Source of the DNA: a virus
Length of the DNA stretch: 62,873 bases
IMG/VR virus record: IMGVR_UViG_3300009154_000059
Location: 1 to 62,873 of that record
Reading direction: 5' to 3' (one strand)
Of this stretch, positions 36,735 through 46,683 are shown piece by piece. The translations under genes were made by a program, and so were the position numbers. Numbering within the stretch: position 1 is the stretch's first letter; every line of letters begins with the position of its first letter. The notes beneath the pieces were generated by a model. That model ran no database searches. It was not told where the DNA came from and worked only from the letters and a program-made list of their open reading frames with translations.

Positions 36735-37463
36735 TTATTCGTTTGTTTGTATTCTATATGTTGCATTTTGTACAGCAGATTGATTTTCTGTATACATGGC
36801 AAGATTTTGTACTGTTAAATCTAAAAGTTCATCTTCTAGATAATTTTTTAATTCACAATCTTGATCCTGAGATGGAGAACCATCAAATCTTACATATCCT
36901 GTTTTATCTATTCTTAAAGGGTATCTAAGATAAGATAGATAAAGATATTTTGGTGTAAATGTTCCATCTGTAAATATAGATATATTATCGGATGAAATAA
37001 AGTTAAAAGTTTCTTGGTATTCAAAAGATGGTTTATAATTTTCATTGTTTAAACAAAATTGTAAATCACCATGCTTTGCAAGATCTCTATTAATCCATAT
37101 TTTTCTGTCTTTACATCTTCCTTTATCAGCAGTTATATAACTGTCAATATAGAACATGTATCCTGGACTAATATTAACTAATGTTGCTCCCCATTTATTT
37201 AATTGTGAATCTTCTAGTATTAATGGCAATGCATGGTTTTCATAAGGTTCTACAAATTTTTGTAAATCTTCATATCTCTTTTTAAAAGAGTCAAGCCCTA
37301 AGCCATTTGCTGTAGCACCATCCAGTTTTTGTTTTATCAACTTTATCTGAGCTTCATTTAGAGCTAAGATTTTATCTTCTAACTGAATTTGTTGGTGCTC
37401 ATTAGTTGATAGTTTATTTAACCTTTGGTCTATTTTATATAATAAACTATCTACTGAAATCAT
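36735..37463 (-). CDS. conserved structural/connector protein (242 aa)
   Basis: This 242-residue protein has an N-terminal coiled coil (IDQRLNKLSTNEHQQIQLEDKI, about residues 11-50, continuing to KQKL). A mixed domain follows with a Lys/Arg-Cys-rich stretch (ADKGRCKDRKIWINRDLA) and aromatic strands (YLYLSYLRYPLRID). The pattern LSYLRYPxxIDxxGY near residues 180-195 is shared by crAss-like virion proteins. It sits second after the capsid protein. Probably a head-tail connector or ring component. Confidence 0.55.
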   Translation of the reverse strand: MISVDSLLYKIDQRLNKLSTNEHQQIQLEDKILALNEAQIKLIKQKLDGATANGLGLDSFKKRYEDLQKFVEPYENHALPLILEDSQLNKWGATLVNISPGYMFYIDSYITADKGRCKDRKIWINRDLAKHGDLQFCLNNENYKPSFEYQETFNFISSDNISIFTDGTFTPKYLYLSYLRYPLRIDKTGYVRFDGSPSQDQDCELKNYLEDELLDLTVQNLAMYTENQSAVQNATYRIQTNE

Positions 37464-37472
37464 GTTTTATAT

Positions 37473-38441
37473 TTATGTTGAAGCTATTTTTTTAACTTTT
37501 AATTTTTGTTCAAGAGTAATTAAATCTTCTTGGTTATCATCATCCATTAAGAATTTAATTAGTTCTTCTTCATCATGGGCAACTTCATATTCTCCTTCAT
37601 AAATTTTACCATTAGGTTTAGCTCTATATATAGAATGTGATACAGCTTGTTTTACTAAATCTTTTACATGTAGTAAATCATCTTTCATATCTGCAAATCT
37701 ATTAAATACCTCTACAGGATTTAATGAAGCATATTTACCAGATTTAAACTCAGTTTGTTTTAATAAATTATCTACTAAGTTATATACTACTTCTTCTTTA
37801 GTATCTTCTGTTACAGAGAGTCCTAATACTCTAGCTATTTTCTTTTTCTTGTCAGGAGACATACTATCAAACTTAACAATAGCTTTGTTAATCAATTGTT
37901 TCTTTTTAAACACAACTGCATTTTCAATATCTTCATCCACTACATAATATTGTGTATCTGCTGGATATTCTCCTCTTTCCCATGCTTGGTAAGAAGATGC
38001 AATTGTTGGGTGTACTCTAAGCCAAGAAAAAGCTATTTCTTGAAAAGGAATAGATAAATCAAAAAAGTTATCTCCATCTAAAAGTTTATATGGTTGAACA
38101 TGTGTTTCATCTGTTGTAGATGTAGAAAGTCCATAATTCCAAAATTTAGATCTAGGACCTAAATCAATATCTCCTAAAAGTGATTCTAGTTTTTCACGAA
38201 GTTTTGTAACTCTTTCAATCTCTAGTTGTCTTTCTGTTGGATCTTGAATTCTCTTAATATAAGAAGCATTAGCATCTAACCCTGTTCTATATTGACCATC
38301 AACTTCTTTATAAGGATATTTAATTACTCCTGTACCAGGAATTCTTGTCATACCTTCTCTAGCTAAATTGCTGTCCATTGTTTGCAATTGTGAGCTATTA
38401 AATTCTCTTTTGATAGTGGAAATTTTTCCTAATTTTGCCAT
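37473..38441 (-). CDS. conserved structural protein downstream of capsid gene (322 aa)
   Basis: A 322-residue soluble, highly charged protein. The N-terminal 60 residues include RIPGTGVIKYPYKEVDGQYR. The middle has a Trp-rich stretch (FSWLRVHPTIASSYQAWERGEYP) and a Lys-rich helix (SPDKKKKIARVLGLS). The C-terminus is acidic then basic (DDDNQEDL to KLKVKK). It is the first structural gene after the capsid protein once the HNH insertion and the non-coding segment are passed over. No known enzyme motif. A virion or assembly role is inferred from position. Confidence 0.55.
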   Translation of the reverse strand: MAKLGKISTIKREFNSSQLQTMDSNLAREGMTRIPGTGVIKYPYKEVDGQYRTGLDANASYIKRIQDPTERQLEIERVTKLREKLESLLGDIDLGPRSKFWNYGLSTSTTDETHVQPYKLLDGDNFFDLSIPFQEIAFSWLRVHPTIASSYQAWERGEYPADTQYYVVDEDIENAVVFKKKQLINKAIVKFDSMSPDKKKKIARVLGLSVTEDTKEEVVYNLVDNLLKQTEFKSGKYASLNPVEVFNRFADMKDDLLHVKDLVKQAVSHSIYRAKPNGKIYEGEYEVAHDEEELIKFLMDDDNQEDLITLEQKLKVKKIAST

Positions 38442-38461
38442 GATTTAGTTAATTTATTTTT

Positions 38462-38630
38462 GGTTTATAATTTGCAGAGTGTTCCCATTGAAAGGAATGC
38501 AATACAGACATGTAGTCTAATATTCATCACTCTAATTTTGAAAAGAACCCCTCTTAGGTGGGAGAGAGGATTGGGTTCAGAGGGGGAGTCTTTTCAGGAA
38601 TTGTTTGTTATTTTTATTATTAGAATAATA
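38462..38630 (-). other. structured non-coding segment between HNH gene and next gene
   Basis: About 170 bases without a convincing ORF. Three hairpins lie in series: TTGCA/TGCAA with TTCC/GGAA inside (38472-38502), AGAC/GTCT around 38507-38519, and a long one with GAAAAGA+CCCCTCT (38540-38554) pairing with AGAGGGG+TCTTTTC (38579-38595). The last is more G+C-rich than the rest of the genome. It may be a terminator or processing site, or the remnant of a mobile intron brought in with the HNH gene. Confidence 0.5.
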
Positions 38631-39104
38631 TTATTTCTTTATTAGATTTACTACACGTTTTACATGAGTCATATCCATTTGAGGATTATGTAATTCTCTG
38701 TGACAATTAGAACATAAAAGCATACATTTTAAAGCTTCATTTAGAATTTCATCATCGTTTTTATATTTTAGCATTTGAACTTTAATTTCAAAACTTTTTT
38801 CATCAGGGTTTATATGATGAAAATCAAAAGCTGCTATATTTTTATCATATCCACATTTTTCACATTTTCCTCCAAATAATTCTATTAATTCTAGTTTCTT
38901 TTGGATTCCTTTGATTGTATATAGATTAAGACCATGAATATCTTTAAATGCTTTATTATTTTTAGAAGACTTTTTATATTTAGCAGCATCATGACATTTC
39001 TGATCACAAAACTTTTTATCTCTTCTAAAGTTTTTCTTACCTTCTTTTTGCTCAAGTTTTTTATTACAAAACTCGCAGTATTTATCTTCTAAAGAAGTTT
39101 CCAC
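38631..39104 (-). CDS. HNH homing endonuclease with zinc motifs
   Basis: This 157-residue protein has an N-terminal CxxC zinc motif (CEFC ... CDQKC), a basic helix (AAKYKKSSKNN), then a second zinc knuckle (CEKCGYD) leading into the HNH core: FDFHHINP, then CMLLCSNCHRELHNP. It starts with GTG, overlapping the capsid stop codon by one base (TAGTG). Such enzymes cut DNA and spread between phages; it is free-standing, placed directly after the capsid gene without disrupting it. Confidence 0.88.
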   Translation of the reverse strand: METSLEDKYCEFCNKKLEQKEGKKNFRRDKKFCDQKCHDAAKYKKSSKNNKAFKDIHGLNLYTIKGIQKKLELIELFGGKCEKCGYDKNIAAFDFHHINPDEKSFEIKVQMLKYKNDDEILNEALKCMLLCSNCHRELHNPQMDMTHVKRVVNLIKK

Positions 39105-40663
39105 TAAAATTGTGGAATCTCTTCTATCAATACTGTTCTAGATAAATCTTCAATGAATACATCACATCTGTCTTTCATCCAGATTTCATATCCAGGGAAT
39201 TTATTAGCTGAACTCATACCTTGAGATTTAGCAAATCCTAAGTGATGTCTTGTACCATCAATATAACCCCATGTCATTGAAGGAGCACCTTTCATTCTAA
39301 CTTCTCTAATGTTATTAACCATAGATCCATCAGACATTGGAGACACATCAAATACAAAGAATACAGGAGTTGATTTTTTGTTTTGTCCAAACTCTAAATT
39401 AGTTTGTGGTAAATCTAATTCTTTTAAGTGAACTAATTCAACTCTACCTGTTTCTCTTGTAACCATTGCATCAAATGCAAAGTTATAAGTGATGTGTTGT
39501 CCTTCTCCTTGCATATATCTGTTTCCAGAATCTGCCATGAAAGTTAAACCAGAGTTTAATGCATCATTTTTTAAAGCTTGTTGGAATACATCAAAACCTG
39601 CCTCATTAGTGTACATTTTAACTCGTCTATCTTTAACATCTACTCTTCTATAGAATAAATCTCCAAATACTGAACGAATTAAGTTAGCAGAAAATTCACC
39701 TCTATTATATTGTACTAAGTTACCATTGTTTCTCATTCTATGGTAAACACCAGCAGATGTACGTTTTAAGTTTTGTTGAGAACCATTAGTTTTAACTGTA
39801 GCTGGTTTAGCCCAGATCATACGTTTAACTTTTAATTCTAACATTGATTTTCTCATCCAGAATTCCACAAATGGCTCCCATTTAACATCATTACGAGTTA
39901 AAGGTAATTGGTTTCTTCTTTGTGGAGCATACACTAAAATATCTAGTGGTTTTCCAGAAGCATCAACCATCATTTTATCATCTGCCCATTCAGTGATTTT
40001 GTGCTCATAACCATATCCTGAACCTAATGATTCAAACATAGTAATTTGCTCACCTAATCTTGGAAGTCCTAATAAGTCTTGGTCAAACTCTCCAATTGCA
40101 GCATCTACTAATTCTAACTCTACTCCTACTTTCAAGAATGGAGAATTTGTTGGTAAATAATCAACAGTTGGATTATCTGTTAGAAGAGTGAATGTATATA
40201 AGAATCCCATGTTCCATGGTTGAGGATCTTTAATTACATAAAGTCTTGGACCATATTGTCTAGTTCCTACTGATACAATTGCATTTTTAGAAAACTCATT
40301 AGAGTCAATTACTAATGTAAACTCTTGTCCATCAATTCCAATTCTAGAATTATTAAAAGTGGAATTAGGAATATCAATAATTTTAGGGAACTTGTAAGGA
40401 ACAGCAATTTGCCATTTCCAAGCATCACTATTATTATCAATGTAATAAGGAGTTGACTTATTAATCATGTCTAAAAAGTCATTGCTATACAATGAACTTT
40501 GTGTGTACAAGCTGATTATTTTTTTATCATAGTCAGCTGGTTCTGTAGAGTGAAAAGACTCTAAGTGATTTGAGTCAGTTAATTTTCCTACTGCACGCTT
40601 ATCCATAGAGGCTACTCTTGCGTAGGTAAAACCAGTTAACCCTGGAATAGTTTGAATACTCAT
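39104..40663 (-). CDS. major capsid protein
   Basis: At 519 residues it is close to the usual size of crAss-like HK97-fold capsid proteins. Its start (TIPGLTGFTYARVASMDKR) and body match the crAss-like capsid pattern: a FHSTEPADYDKKI segment, VGTRQYGPRLYVIKDPQPWN, then LGLPRLGEQITMFESLGSGYG. It follows the scaffold-like gene and portal in the usual order. Phe/Asn/Gly-rich strands and a conserved-looking C-terminus (DRCDVFIEDLSRTVLIEEIP) argue it is intact. The N-terminal PGxxGFTYAR element recurs in one cargo protein. Confidence 0.88.
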   Translation of the reverse strand: MSIQTIPGLTGFTYARVASMDKRAVGKLTDSNHLESFHSTEPADYDKKIISLYTQSSLYSNDFLDMINKSTPYYIDNNSDAWKWQIAVPYKFPKIIDIPNSTFNNSRIGIDGQEFTLVIDSNEFSKNAIVSVGTRQYGPRLYVIKDPQPWNMGFLYTFTLLTDNPTVDYLPTNSPFLKVGVELELVDAAIGEFDQDLLGLPRLGEQITMFESLGSGYGYEHKITEWADDKMMVDASGKPLDILVYAPQRRNQLPLTRNDVKWEPFVEFWMRKSMLELKVKRMIWAKPATVKTNGSQQNLKRTSAGVYHRMRNNGNLVQYNRGEFSANLIRSVFGDLFYRRVDVKDRRVKMYTNEAGFDVFQQALKNDALNSGLTFMADSGNRYMQGEGQHITYNFAFDAMVTRETGRVELVHLKELDLPQTNLEFGQNKKSTPVFFVFDVSPMSDGSMVNNIREVRMKGAPSMTWGYIDGTRHHLGFAKSQGMSSANKFPGYEIWMKDRCDVFIEDLSRTVLIEEIPQF

Positions 40664-40700
40664 TTTGTTATACTTTTTGTTATTATTAAATTAAGATTGT

Positions 40701-41933
40701 TTATTGTAAAAACCAAGATGTTGGATTTGTTTTATTATTAGAAGTAAAAGATTTATCTTTTGAAGTTTGTCTAGCCACTTCAGAAAATAATGTATCTGTT
40801 TTTTTAGTTACTCCTGTTTTTTGTATAGTTGATAATGTTGGGTCTTTTTCTAAAATTTTTAATAAAAGTCCAACTTTAACTTTTAGAGCATGGTTTTCTG
40901 GTTTCTTTAAATCTAAAATAGTTCTATCAAAATCAGAAAGAGTTTCTCCTGTTGGAGTTTTCCATTTGTCTACTAAAAGAAAATCTTGCAATTCATTTAC
41001 AAGTTTAGGATTTAATGGAATACCATCAAATTCTTTTGCTTTAAGTTTATCATTCAATACTTCTTGTACATTTTTAATGTATTGACTTTTAACTTGCATT
41101 TTATATTGTAATTCTGCTTCTGCTTTTTGTTCTAAGTCTTGAAGTTTTTCTGCTTCTTTTTTAACTAAAACTTTATGGTGTTTTGTAGCTACAGTTTCAA
41201 GGTCTCCATAATTTTGAATTCTTTCTACTTCTGTATCTATGTCTTCAGGATCAAATCCTTGATTAGCTAAAGCTTGTTTTACTACTTTAATTTGATTTGC
41301 TTCTTGGGATAAATCCATTTCAGCAAAATTTACTATTTGATTATAAGTATTAAAGTATTCTTTTGGATTAGCTCCTTTTACAAATATGGCATCAAATGCA
41401 TTTTGATAATCTTCTCCAAATTGTGAAATAAAGTTTTGTACTATTTCAGAAGCTCCTTTTTTCTTTTCTTGATTAAATCTTTCTAAGAATTCTTCAGGAG
41501 TTGTAATGTTTATACTTTCTTCATCTTCTTCTTTATTAAATACTCCTAGTTTAAATAGGTCATTTGCTAAAGCAGTAAATTGAGTTCCTTGAGAAGTTTC
41601 CTCTTCTTCTGTTGTTTGTGAAACAGGAGTTTGTTTAGTTTCTTCCTCTTCTTCTTCATCATCATTACCTAAAAAATCTTTTAATGCTGCTTGATCTTTT
41701 TGTTTATCATCAGCATTCTCTGGTAGAGGAGTAATCTCTTTTCCTTTAGGTTTATCTGTAACAGGAGGAGTTACTTGTTCTGCTTCTTTAATAATAGGAG
41801 TGATTTCTTCTGGAGATGTTGTAGAAGTTTCAGGAGCAAATAAATCATTTAATAATTCAGCATTTCCTGCACCATATTCCATAGTATCTTGAATACTAAA
41901 TCCATTTGAAGGGATTTCAATATTATCAGCCAT
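40701..41933 (-). CDS. putative capsid scaffold/assembly protein (410 aa)
   Basis: A 410-residue very charged protein without Cys. The first 130 residues are low-complexity, Pro/Thr/Glu-rich with an acidic run (NDDEEEEEETK). The rest is helical and coiled-coil-like, including KKEAEKLQDLEQKAEAELQ around residues 255-275. Placement between portal and capsid protein, an acidic N-terminus and a helical body are typical of tailed-phage scaffolding proteins. No protease motif is visible. Confidence 0.65.
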   Translation of the reverse strand: MADNIEIPSNGFSIQDTMEYGAGNAELLNDLFAPETSTTSPEEITPIIKEAEQVTPPVTDKPKGKEITPLPENADDKQKDQAALKDFLGNDDEEEEEETKQTPVSQTTEEEETSQGTQFTALANDLFKLGVFNKEEDEESINITTPEEFLERFNQEKKKGASEIVQNFISQFGEDYQNAFDAIFVKGANPKEYFNTYNQIVNFAEMDLSQEANQIKVVKQALANQGFDPEDIDTEVERIQNYGDLETVATKHHKVLVKKEAEKLQDLEQKAEAELQYKMQVKSQYIKNVQEVLNDKLKAKEFDGIPLNPKLVNELQDFLLVDKWKTPTGETLSDFDRTILDLKKPENHALKVKVGLLLKILEKDPTLSTIQKTGVTKKTDTLFSEVARQTSKDKSFTSNNKTNPTSWFLQ

Positions 41934-42072
41934 AATTTAGTTTGTATTAATATTTTGGTTTATTTTCTTTGTAAAATTATATAAGATATATTTAACTACA
42001 AAATTTTATTTTGTATTTTAAAAAAGTTTTTGAGATATATATAGCATTAAGTGTTTTTCTTATTAAAGTTTG

Positions 42073-44649
42073 TTACAACTTTTTAGGTCTTTGTCTTAGT
42101 TTTGCTATTTCTAAGTCATTTGCCATCTTCTCTCTTTCTGCTTCTATCTTATCTTGTTCAATAGCAATTTTAGAATCAAATTGTTTATTTTTAGATTGCA
42201 TATCTGCCATTTTTAATTGATAGTCTTTTGTAGCTTTATCTTGTTCATGTGTTAATTTAGAAAGCTCTAATACATCTGGAACTTGATTACTGTTAACATC
42301 TTCAGATTGTACTTTACCATAACCTGTTGCAGATATGATAGCTATCTTCTCTTTAGAATCTCTATCAAGTTGTTTTTGATAATCATCATGTACAAGTTGC
42401 TCTTCATGTTGTTGTTGAGCTTGTTGCATTTGTGTTTGGAATTGTTCATTTTGTTGATCAAGCTCTTGTTGTTTTTGTTGCATTTGTTGTTGTTGAAGAG
42501 CTTGTTGTTTATCTCTAAGATCTCTAAACACTTTCTTCATTTCTCTCATAGATTTAGTAGAGTATAATTCAATAACATCATATAATGATCCACCATTCTG
42601 CATTAAAGGTTGTGCAAGTTGTCTTAGTTCATTAAACATTTGTGTATCCTCTGGTCTATTTGTAGGGAACACTTTTAAATCTCTAAATTTTAAATCTGTA
42701 CCATTCACTTGTATAAATGCTGATTCTCCTTCTGATGTAATATAAGAAAGAGTAGATTGTGGTTTTTGAGATTCTATATATTGTGAAGCATCAATGATAG
42801 CTTGATATAATTGACCCATTGTATAATCATGAGCTACAAATAATGGTTCTGTTTGAGAATAAGATTGTTGTATAGCTGTATTAGTTCCTGTTGCTGTTTC
42901 TGATGCAGAAATAGAACCAAGTCTTTGTTTAGACATACCTACTAACTCCCAACATTCATTTTTCATTTGTTGAGCTAAAGTATATCTAGATTGTATCTCT
43001 TGTGTTCTTGTCATATCAATATCTCTAAATTGATTAAAAGAACTTGGAGATTTAAGATTTTCAGGGCTATCATCTATAAATACAACTCCTCTATTTCTAG
43101 CTTCCATTTCCCACATATCTAATGCATCTTGTGCATCTCCATCTTTAGGAATAGGAATATGTCTAATAGACATAAGTTGTACTTTACCTATTTCTTTTTC
43201 AAGTAGTTTATATAATTGATTCATACAAACATTATATATAACTTGAAAAGGTTTCATCATATCTACTAAGCTTCTTGCTTCTGTATTTTTAACCTCATGG
43301 GTTAGTCCTATTATAGGGCAATAATTAAATAGATTAAATGGTTTAATGTGATAGATGTCTGGACCAATTTTAATACCTTGATACCATTGATTAACCCAAC
43401 CCCATTCTAATGATTGTTGTGTTGGTATTGTTCCTGATTTATAATTCTCATCAACAAGTGTAGATTGTTCATTTCCTAATTCATCAAGGTAGATTAGTTT
43501 TCCTATTTTCTTTTTAGAAATCCAATAGGTTCTAACCACTACATATTTATAACCAAAAGAAGATACATTAGAAGTTAGTCCTAAGAAGTCTTTAAGTCCA
43601 TCATTATTCTCTTTCATTTCTGATTCAATAATCATTCTTGTTTGAAGAACTAATGGATCATATGTATCATATGTAACAGAGTCTATACCTGGTGATATAT
43701 TAGGATTTCCTAAATTAGATTCTCTAACATTAATAAGGCCATAATCTTGTAATGAAGATCTAAGGTGATCTATCTCTTCTTTTGTTAAATCTGGAATTGC
43801 TTCTATTATTTCAGAAAGTTCCATTACTTGTACAGTTCCTGCAGCATAAGCTCCTTGTGCTCTTCCTGTAGGATCTGAAATCCATTTTCTATCTGGAGTG
43901 GTAAGAAAGAAAGTGTTTTTAGGATTAACTACTTCTATATTAAATCCAACCTTAGAGTTATCTTCATATACATGATAGAACTCTCTTCCTGATATAAGTA
44001 AATCTCTAAAAGCATCTTCTCCTTTTTCTTTAAGATTAAAATCTGCTTTATTACAAGTAAGCACTCTATTAGCCCATTTTTCTGCTACAGATGTATAAGA
44101 ATCTAATTGATCCTTAACTTGCTCCATAGTCATTTTCTGTAAATCTTCATCAGAAAGCTCTTGTCCTTGTATAGATGCTTTTTGTATAATCTTTTCCTTA
44201 GCTTGAGCTACAATAAATTGTTGAAGGAGTTCTGTTTTAAATTGTAACTCTTCAGCTTGACTATCTTCATCAAAAGCTTTTACTCTATATGTATCTGGTC
44301 TTTTAGAGACTTCTCCTATTAGTTCATTAATAGGAGTTGTTATAATAGAATAATGTTTTACATATTTAGGGAGTCCTACATTCTGTTCTAATATCTCTGT
44401 AAAAGATTTTACATCTGGTTCTTGGTAAAAATCTTCTTGATCTAATATACCTTTAACCAAATCATAATTTTTAACAAATGTATCTCTATTCTTTACATAT
44501 TCAGCATAAGCTTTATTTGCAAAGTAGTCCATTGTATTTTTTATCCAGCTTTCATCCTTCTTTTCTTTCTCTGTTTTAAATTGATCAGGAAAGATATTAA
44601 GATAGGCATATCTGATTGTTGCATCCTTAGTATATCTAATTATTGGCAT
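42073..44649 (-). CDS. portal protein (858 aa)
   Basis: This 858-residue protein lies directly after TerL, as crAss-like portal proteins do. It has long helices, a central core (about residues 170-470) with WISDPTGRAQGAYAAGTV, and FQVIYNVCMNQLYKLLEKE, recalling the portal clip/stem helices. The last 200 residues contain a Gln-rich coiled coil (QALQQQQMQQKQQ, then further Gln) and a basic end (RQRPKKL). It should form the dodecameric channel at the capsid vertex. A 139-base A/T-rich gap separates it from the scaffold-like gene; I see no clear promoter there. Confidence 0.82.
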   Translation of the reverse strand: MPIIRYTKDATIRYAYLNIFPDQFKTEKEKKDESWIKNTMDYFANKAYAEYVKNRDTFVKNYDLVKGILDQEDFYQEPDVKSFTEILEQNVGLPKYVKHYSIITTPINELIGEVSKRPDTYRVKAFDEDSQAEELQFKTELLQQFIVAQAKEKIIQKASIQGQELSDEDLQKMTMEQVKDQLDSYTSVAEKWANRVLTCNKADFNLKEKGEDAFRDLLISGREFYHVYEDNSKVGFNIEVVNPKNTFFLTTPDRKWISDPTGRAQGAYAAGTVQVMELSEIIEAIPDLTKEEIDHLRSSLQDYGLINVRESNLGNPNISPGIDSVTYDTYDPLVLQTRMIIESEMKENNDGLKDFLGLTSNVSSFGYKYVVVRTYWISKKKIGKLIYLDELGNEQSTLVDENYKSGTIPTQQSLEWGWVNQWYQGIKIGPDIYHIKPFNLFNYCPIIGLTHEVKNTEARSLVDMMKPFQVIYNVCMNQLYKLLEKEIGKVQLMSIRHIPIPKDGDAQDALDMWEMEARNRGVVFIDDSPENLKSPSSFNQFRDIDMTRTQEIQSRYTLAQQMKNECWELVGMSKQRLGSISASETATGTNTAIQQSYSQTEPLFVAHDYTMGQLYQAIIDASQYIESQKPQSTLSYITSEGESAFIQVNGTDLKFRDLKVFPTNRPEDTQMFNELRQLAQPLMQNGGSLYDVIELYSTKSMREMKKVFRDLRDKQQALQQQQMQQKQQELDQQNEQFQTQMQQAQQQHEEQLVHDDYQKQLDRDSKEKIAIISATGYGKVQSEDVNSNQVPDVLELSKLTHEQDKATKDYQLKMADMQSKNKQFDSKIAIEQDKIEAEREKMANDLEIAKLRQRPKKL

Positions 44650-44661
44650 AATTATATTTTG

Positions 44662-46683
44662 TTATGTAAACAGTTTACGTTTTTTGTTATTGAATATTCC
44701 TTTGGAAGGAGTAAATAATGTATTCTTTTTTTGTGAAGAAAACATAGCTGTAACTCTATCATCTTGTTTGCTTCCTATAGATCCATATAAAGGATCCATT
44801 TTCATAGCTAGTGCTATTGCTAATTCTGCTGCTACAATACGGTCAAAGTTTCCTTCTTCATTATATTGTATCATTTCTTCTAATAGTACAGGGTCTAATA
44901 TTTTAGATACTCCTTTTATTTCAGATATAGTTTTTCCTTCTTCATCTGTTTCTTTAAATATAACTCCTTCTGAGTATTTTTTTAAACAACCATGTAAAAA
45001 GTCTCTAATCTTTTCAGCAGACCTGTGTATACCAAATTCTCTCCTCACTGTAGTATTTGGAACTATTTCTGTAAGCCATTGTGGTTGTCTTTCTAAATAA
45101 TGAGAATCTCCTTTTGAAATCATATAATCTATAAAAGATATTTCATCATTCTCACATAGAGTTCTAGCATTATAATATTTAATAAGATAGCGAGCTTGTT
45201 CTTCCCATGTTTCTTTTTTATCTGGTCTAGCACAATAAGAAGCTACAAACATATCTTGGTATTTTTCTCCTGATATAGAATGCATACGCTTATATATATA
45301 AACAGATCCTAATGAGCTTGAATATGCAGACTTACCTTGTCTATAAGGGTCAACTCCTGCTACATATAATCCATAAGGAGGGTTTGCTATAGGAAACTCA
45401 TATATAACTACAGGAGCATCTTTTCTATCTGTATTTTTTAATGGAAAATTAGAAATAGGAAGTTTATCTGTAAACTCATGTTTAACTCCTTCTCCATCAT
45501 CATATAATATAACAGGAGTTCCTGTTTTTTCTTCTGAAAGTAATTTTGATTTTTGTCTTTTAGCAGCTTCTATATCAAAAATGTTTGTATCTTCATTTAA
45601 AAATATATCATCCACTTCTTGAGGATAATACATTTTTTCTTTTAAATAAGCAAGTCTATCTCCTGCTTTTCTAAGTCTTTCTAAATTATCTTCTGTTATT
45701 TTTGTAGCTAATTCTTCATTAGAAACCATCATTTCTACTTGATATAATGAAGAGTTTTTAGGAGCATTTATATAATCACCAAGAGAAGACTTTTCTTTAG
45801 CCTCCATTCTATATTTATGGGAAATAAATAAACCATGAACTTTCTTTTCATCCTTACTGTTATTGTATGTTAGAAAATTAAAGTTATCTACATCAAACAT
45901 TAATGATTTAGCATCCATAAATTTCTTCATATCTCCACCTGTACCAGTAAGTATAGGAGAGCATCCCCAACCAAAGGGAGTTGTAAATCCAGGAACTGCT
46001 GCTTGAAACCCTCTAAGAAAATTACCTTTTCCTATCTCATCAATAATAAGTCTTCTAGGTTTTGTACCTGCAATAGCTTCCTCATTATTTCCTTCATCAA
46101 GGTTACGAATTATTATTTGAGAAAAAGGAATTCTCTCTCCTGATTTTGTTTTAATTCCTAATGTAACTTGGTTCTTCCAATTATCTTCTACTCTCTGCCA
46201 TCTCCAAGCTTTTGGAATAAAGTTTAATCCTTTATCTATTTTATCTGTAATAAGTTTTATATCTGGAGCATTTAATCCTGCTATAATATTCTGTGAGTTT
46301 TCATCAAACGTAGCTCCATGAGCTATATAAGAAGCTTCTATAACACTTTTAGCAAACCTTCTTATACCTAATATAACTAAACCTTTTTTCTCTTTGTGAG
46401 CTCTATCTATTTCATTTGTAACAAGCCATTCATTATCTCTCAATAAAGGATTGGCATATTTTTGGTTTATTCTTCCATACTCATCTACATAATCTACTTC
46501 TGTGTTCCAAAAGTTTAAATGCCACAATAAAAAAGGATTAATATATTGTCCATCCATCATTGCTCCATTAGTACAAAGTTCTTTATGAAAATTAAAGAAT
46601 TGTTTATACTCTAGGGAGGTTTCATCAGGAATTCTTTTTTGATTAATAAACCAATCCTTATACTCTATATTATGTAATTGCAT
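44662..46683 (-). CDS. terL: terminase large subunit
   Basis: The ATPase domain shows a Walker A at residues 106-113 written GIRRFAKS, the Arg-rich variant seen in crAss-like terminases, and a Walker B at 212-216 (LIIDE) followed by Gly-Lys-Gly. The C-terminal RNase H-like nuclease has its first acidic residue in VAGVDPYRQGKSAYSS (Asp445), a second cluster in CENDEISFIDY (511-519) and further Asp near the C-terminus (FDRIVAAELAIALA region). At 673 residues it has the normal length. It cuts and pumps concatemeric phage DNA into the prohead through the portal, whose gene follows. Confidence 0.93.
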   Translation of the reverse strand: MQLHNIEYKDWFINQKRIPDETSLEYKQFFNFHKELCTNGAMMDGQYINPFLLWHLNFWNTEVDYVDEYGRINQKYANPLLRDNEWLVTNEIDRAHKEKKGLVILGIRRFAKSVIEASYIAHGATFDENSQNIIAGLNAPDIKLITDKIDKGLNFIPKAWRWQRVEDNWKNQVTLGIKTKSGERIPFSQIIIRNLDEGNNEEAIAGTKPRRLIIDEIGKGNFLRGFQAAVPGFTTPFGWGCSPILTGTGGDMKKFMDAKSLMFDVDNFNFLTYNNSKDEKKVHGLFISHKYRMEAKEKSSLGDYINAPKNSSLYQVEMMVSNEELATKITEDNLERLRKAGDRLAYLKEKMYYPQEVDDIFLNEDTNIFDIEAAKRQKSKLLSEEKTGTPVILYDDGEGVKHEFTDKLPISNFPLKNTDRKDAPVVIYEFPIANPPYGLYVAGVDPYRQGKSAYSSSLGSVYIYKRMHSISGEKYQDMFVASYCARPDKKETWEEQARYLIKYYNARTLCENDEISFIDYMISKGDSHYLERQPQWLTEIVPNTTVRREFGIHRSAEKIRDFLHGCLKKYSEGVIFKETDEEGKTISEIKGVSKILDPVLLEEMIQYNEEGNFDRIVAAELAIALAMKMDPLYGSIGSKQDDRVTAMFSSQKKNTLFTPSKGIFNNKKRKLFT

